A stretch of 6,596 nucleotides of DNA. Source: B8-G4 sp033720735 (GTDB taxonomy: Bacteria > Bacteroidota > Bacteroidia > Chitinophagales > Saprospiraceae). A program made the translations under genes and the position numbers. Of this stretch, positions 5,579 to 6,596 are shown one piece after another; position 1 is the stretch's first letter, and every line of letters starts with the position of its first letter. The stretch is from positions 1 to 6,596 of the forward strand of contig JAWWBX010000249.1 in NCBI GenBank assembly GCA_033720735.1, in the 5' to 3' direction. A model generated the notes under the pieces. It worked only from the letters and a program-made list of their open reading frames with translations. It was not told the DNA's origin and made no database searches.

Positions 5579-6596
5579 ATGAGGTGGTCGACTGGTTTTT
5601 TGTTGGTGGTCACGGTGTTCATTGCCTGCCAGGATGATCGCTCGTCCTCGCACTCTGACGAGCCAGCACGATTCTCACTTTTGACACCCCAACAGTCAGG
5701 TGTTACGTTTACGAATACGGTCACTGAAACCCCCGAATTCCACCACCTTCTCTGGGAATCAGTCTTTTATGGTGGCGGCGTTGCGATCGGAGACCTGAAC
5801 AACGATGGATTGCCCGATCTCTATTTTACTGGCAATCAGGTGGATGACGCACTCTATCTCAACCAGGGCAACATGGAATTTGCAGACGTCTCGGACCAGG
5901 CCGGTATCCGGGCGCCAGGCACGTGGTCGACCGGGGTGACCATGGCCGACGTGAATGCCGATGGGTGGCTCGATATCTACGTGTGCAAATCATGGTGGGA
6001 CCTGGATGCCAACCATGTGGATGGACGGCGCAACCGTCTGTTGATCAACAACGGCGACCTGACCTTCACCGACCGCGCAGCGGAATACGGACTCGACGAT
6101 GCGGCCTATTCCACGCAGGCTACGTTTTTCGACTACGATCTTGACGGAGATCTCGACATGTACCTGATGAATGCGCCTTCCAACAATTTTCGGCAGAAGT
6201 TGCGCTACATGGCAGACGGTCACATCCCCTACCTCTTCAGCGACAAGCTGTATGAGAATGTGGGTGGCAAATTCACAGACCGGACGCGTGCCGCCGGAGT
6301 GGAGAATTATGCCTTCGGATTGGGGCTCGTCGCTACGGATCTCAACGCGGACGGCTGGCCTGATCTGTACGTTGCATGTGACTATGAGCAACCCGACAAG
6401 ATCTTTGTCAACAATCAGGATGGTACATTCACTGACCGGCTGCAATACCTGTTGAAACACACGAGCTATTCGTCGATGGGGTGCGATATCGCGGATATCA
6501 ACAATGATGCATTACCCGATATCGCCGTGCTGGACATGCAGGCCTCCGACCACATTCGCGCCAAGACCAATATGCCGGCCATGAGCTCGTCCAGCA
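5579..6596 (+). CDS. FG-GAP/VCBS repeat (CRTAC1-like) surface lipoprotein, N-terminal 339 residues, C-terminus off the right edge
   Basis: The frame opens at the ATG at 5579, three bases after the galactanase stop (TAA AAA ATG), and stays open to the window edge (339 codons plus one base). Residues 1-16 are a short hydrophobic signal ending FIA before Cys17. The next residues, QDD, resemble the acidic lipoprotein export signal that sends Bacteroidota lipoproteins to the cell surface. Five calcium-binding D-x-N/D-x-D-G-x-x-D loops of FG-GAP/VCBS propeller blades start at residues 72, 124, 185, 254 and 306. The opening FYGGGVAIGDLNNDGLPDLYFTGN (from 63) and the SSMGCDIADINND segment (from 298) match long CRTAC1-type proteins of about 1100 residues that often end in an ASPIC/UnbV domain. 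If so, about two thirds is missing here. The propeller probably binds a ligand or glycan at the surface; a role in galactan use is inferred only from the operon. Confidence 0.92.
   Translation, partial: MRWSTGFLLVVTVFIACQDDRSSSHSDEPARFSLLTPQQSGVTFTNTVTETPEFHHLLWESVFYGGGVAIGDLNNDGLPDLYFTGNQVDDALYLNQGNMEFADVSDQAGIRAPGTWSTGVTMADVNADGWLDIYVCKSWWDLDANHVDGRRNRLLINNGDLTFTDRAAEYGLDDAAYSTQATFFDYDLDGDLDMYLMNAPSNNFRQKLRYMADGHIPYLFSDKLYENVGGKFTDRTRAAGVENYAFGLGLVATDLNADGWPDLYVACDYEQPDKIFVNNQDGTFTDRLQYLLKHTSYSSMGCDIADINNDALPDIAVLDMQASDHIRAKTNMPAMSSSS

Noticed and set aside
5990..6460. A 156-codon minus-strand frame opposite the FG-GAP gene.
   Set aside because: It is antisense to five regular FG-GAP calcium loops, has no motif of its own and is best explained as a shadow.

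Overview
The window looks like ordinary chromosomal DNA of a member of the Bacteroidota or a close relative such as Rhodothermota. By eye the base composition is moderately GC-rich. A lewinella-like or other Saprospiria-type genome would fit, but no marker gene fixes the taxon. Four things point this way. The three non-lipoprotein exported proteins all have Gln directly after the likely signal peptidase I site. No start codon has a Shine-Dalgarno sequence. The galactanase ends in a module resembling a type IX secretion sorting domain. The families themselves (Asp-box propeller lipoprotein, DUF885, GH53, long FG-GAP/VCBS lipoprotein) are common in that group. No RNA gene, mobile element, CRISPR array or phage gene was seen.

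The layout has three blocks. (1) On the minus strand, positions 2711 down to 1 hold a complete DUF885 zinc-metallopeptidase-like protein (945-2711), followed by the first 257 residues of an Asp-box (BNR/sortilin-like) beta-propeller lipoprotein (1-771) that runs off the left edge. (2) In the middle, an unrecognised 234-residue lipoprotein (2765-3469, plus strand) is divergent from the DUF885 gene. It is convergent, with a 4-base stop-codon overlap, on a secreted SnoaL/NTF2-like protein (3466-3978, minus strand). (3) On the plus strand, a 160-base divergent spacer leads into a GH53 arabinogalactan endo-beta-1,4-galactanase (4139-5575). Three bases later begins an FG-GAP/VCBS repeat lipoprotein (5579 to the right edge, 3' end missing).

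All six proteins carry an N-terminal export signal, so this is an envelope or secretion neighbourhood. The tightest functional unit is the GH53 and FG-GAP pair, which is almost certainly co-transcribed. It may belong to a galactan-degrading locus that continues to the right of the window; no SusC/SusD pair is visible here. The central genes have no evident functional link to the galactanase. Nothing here is convincing evidence of a wholly new system. The best leads are the orphan lipoprotein with a hydrophobic C-terminal tail, the GH53/FG-GAP pairing, and the possible near-leaderless promoter of the galactanase gene.
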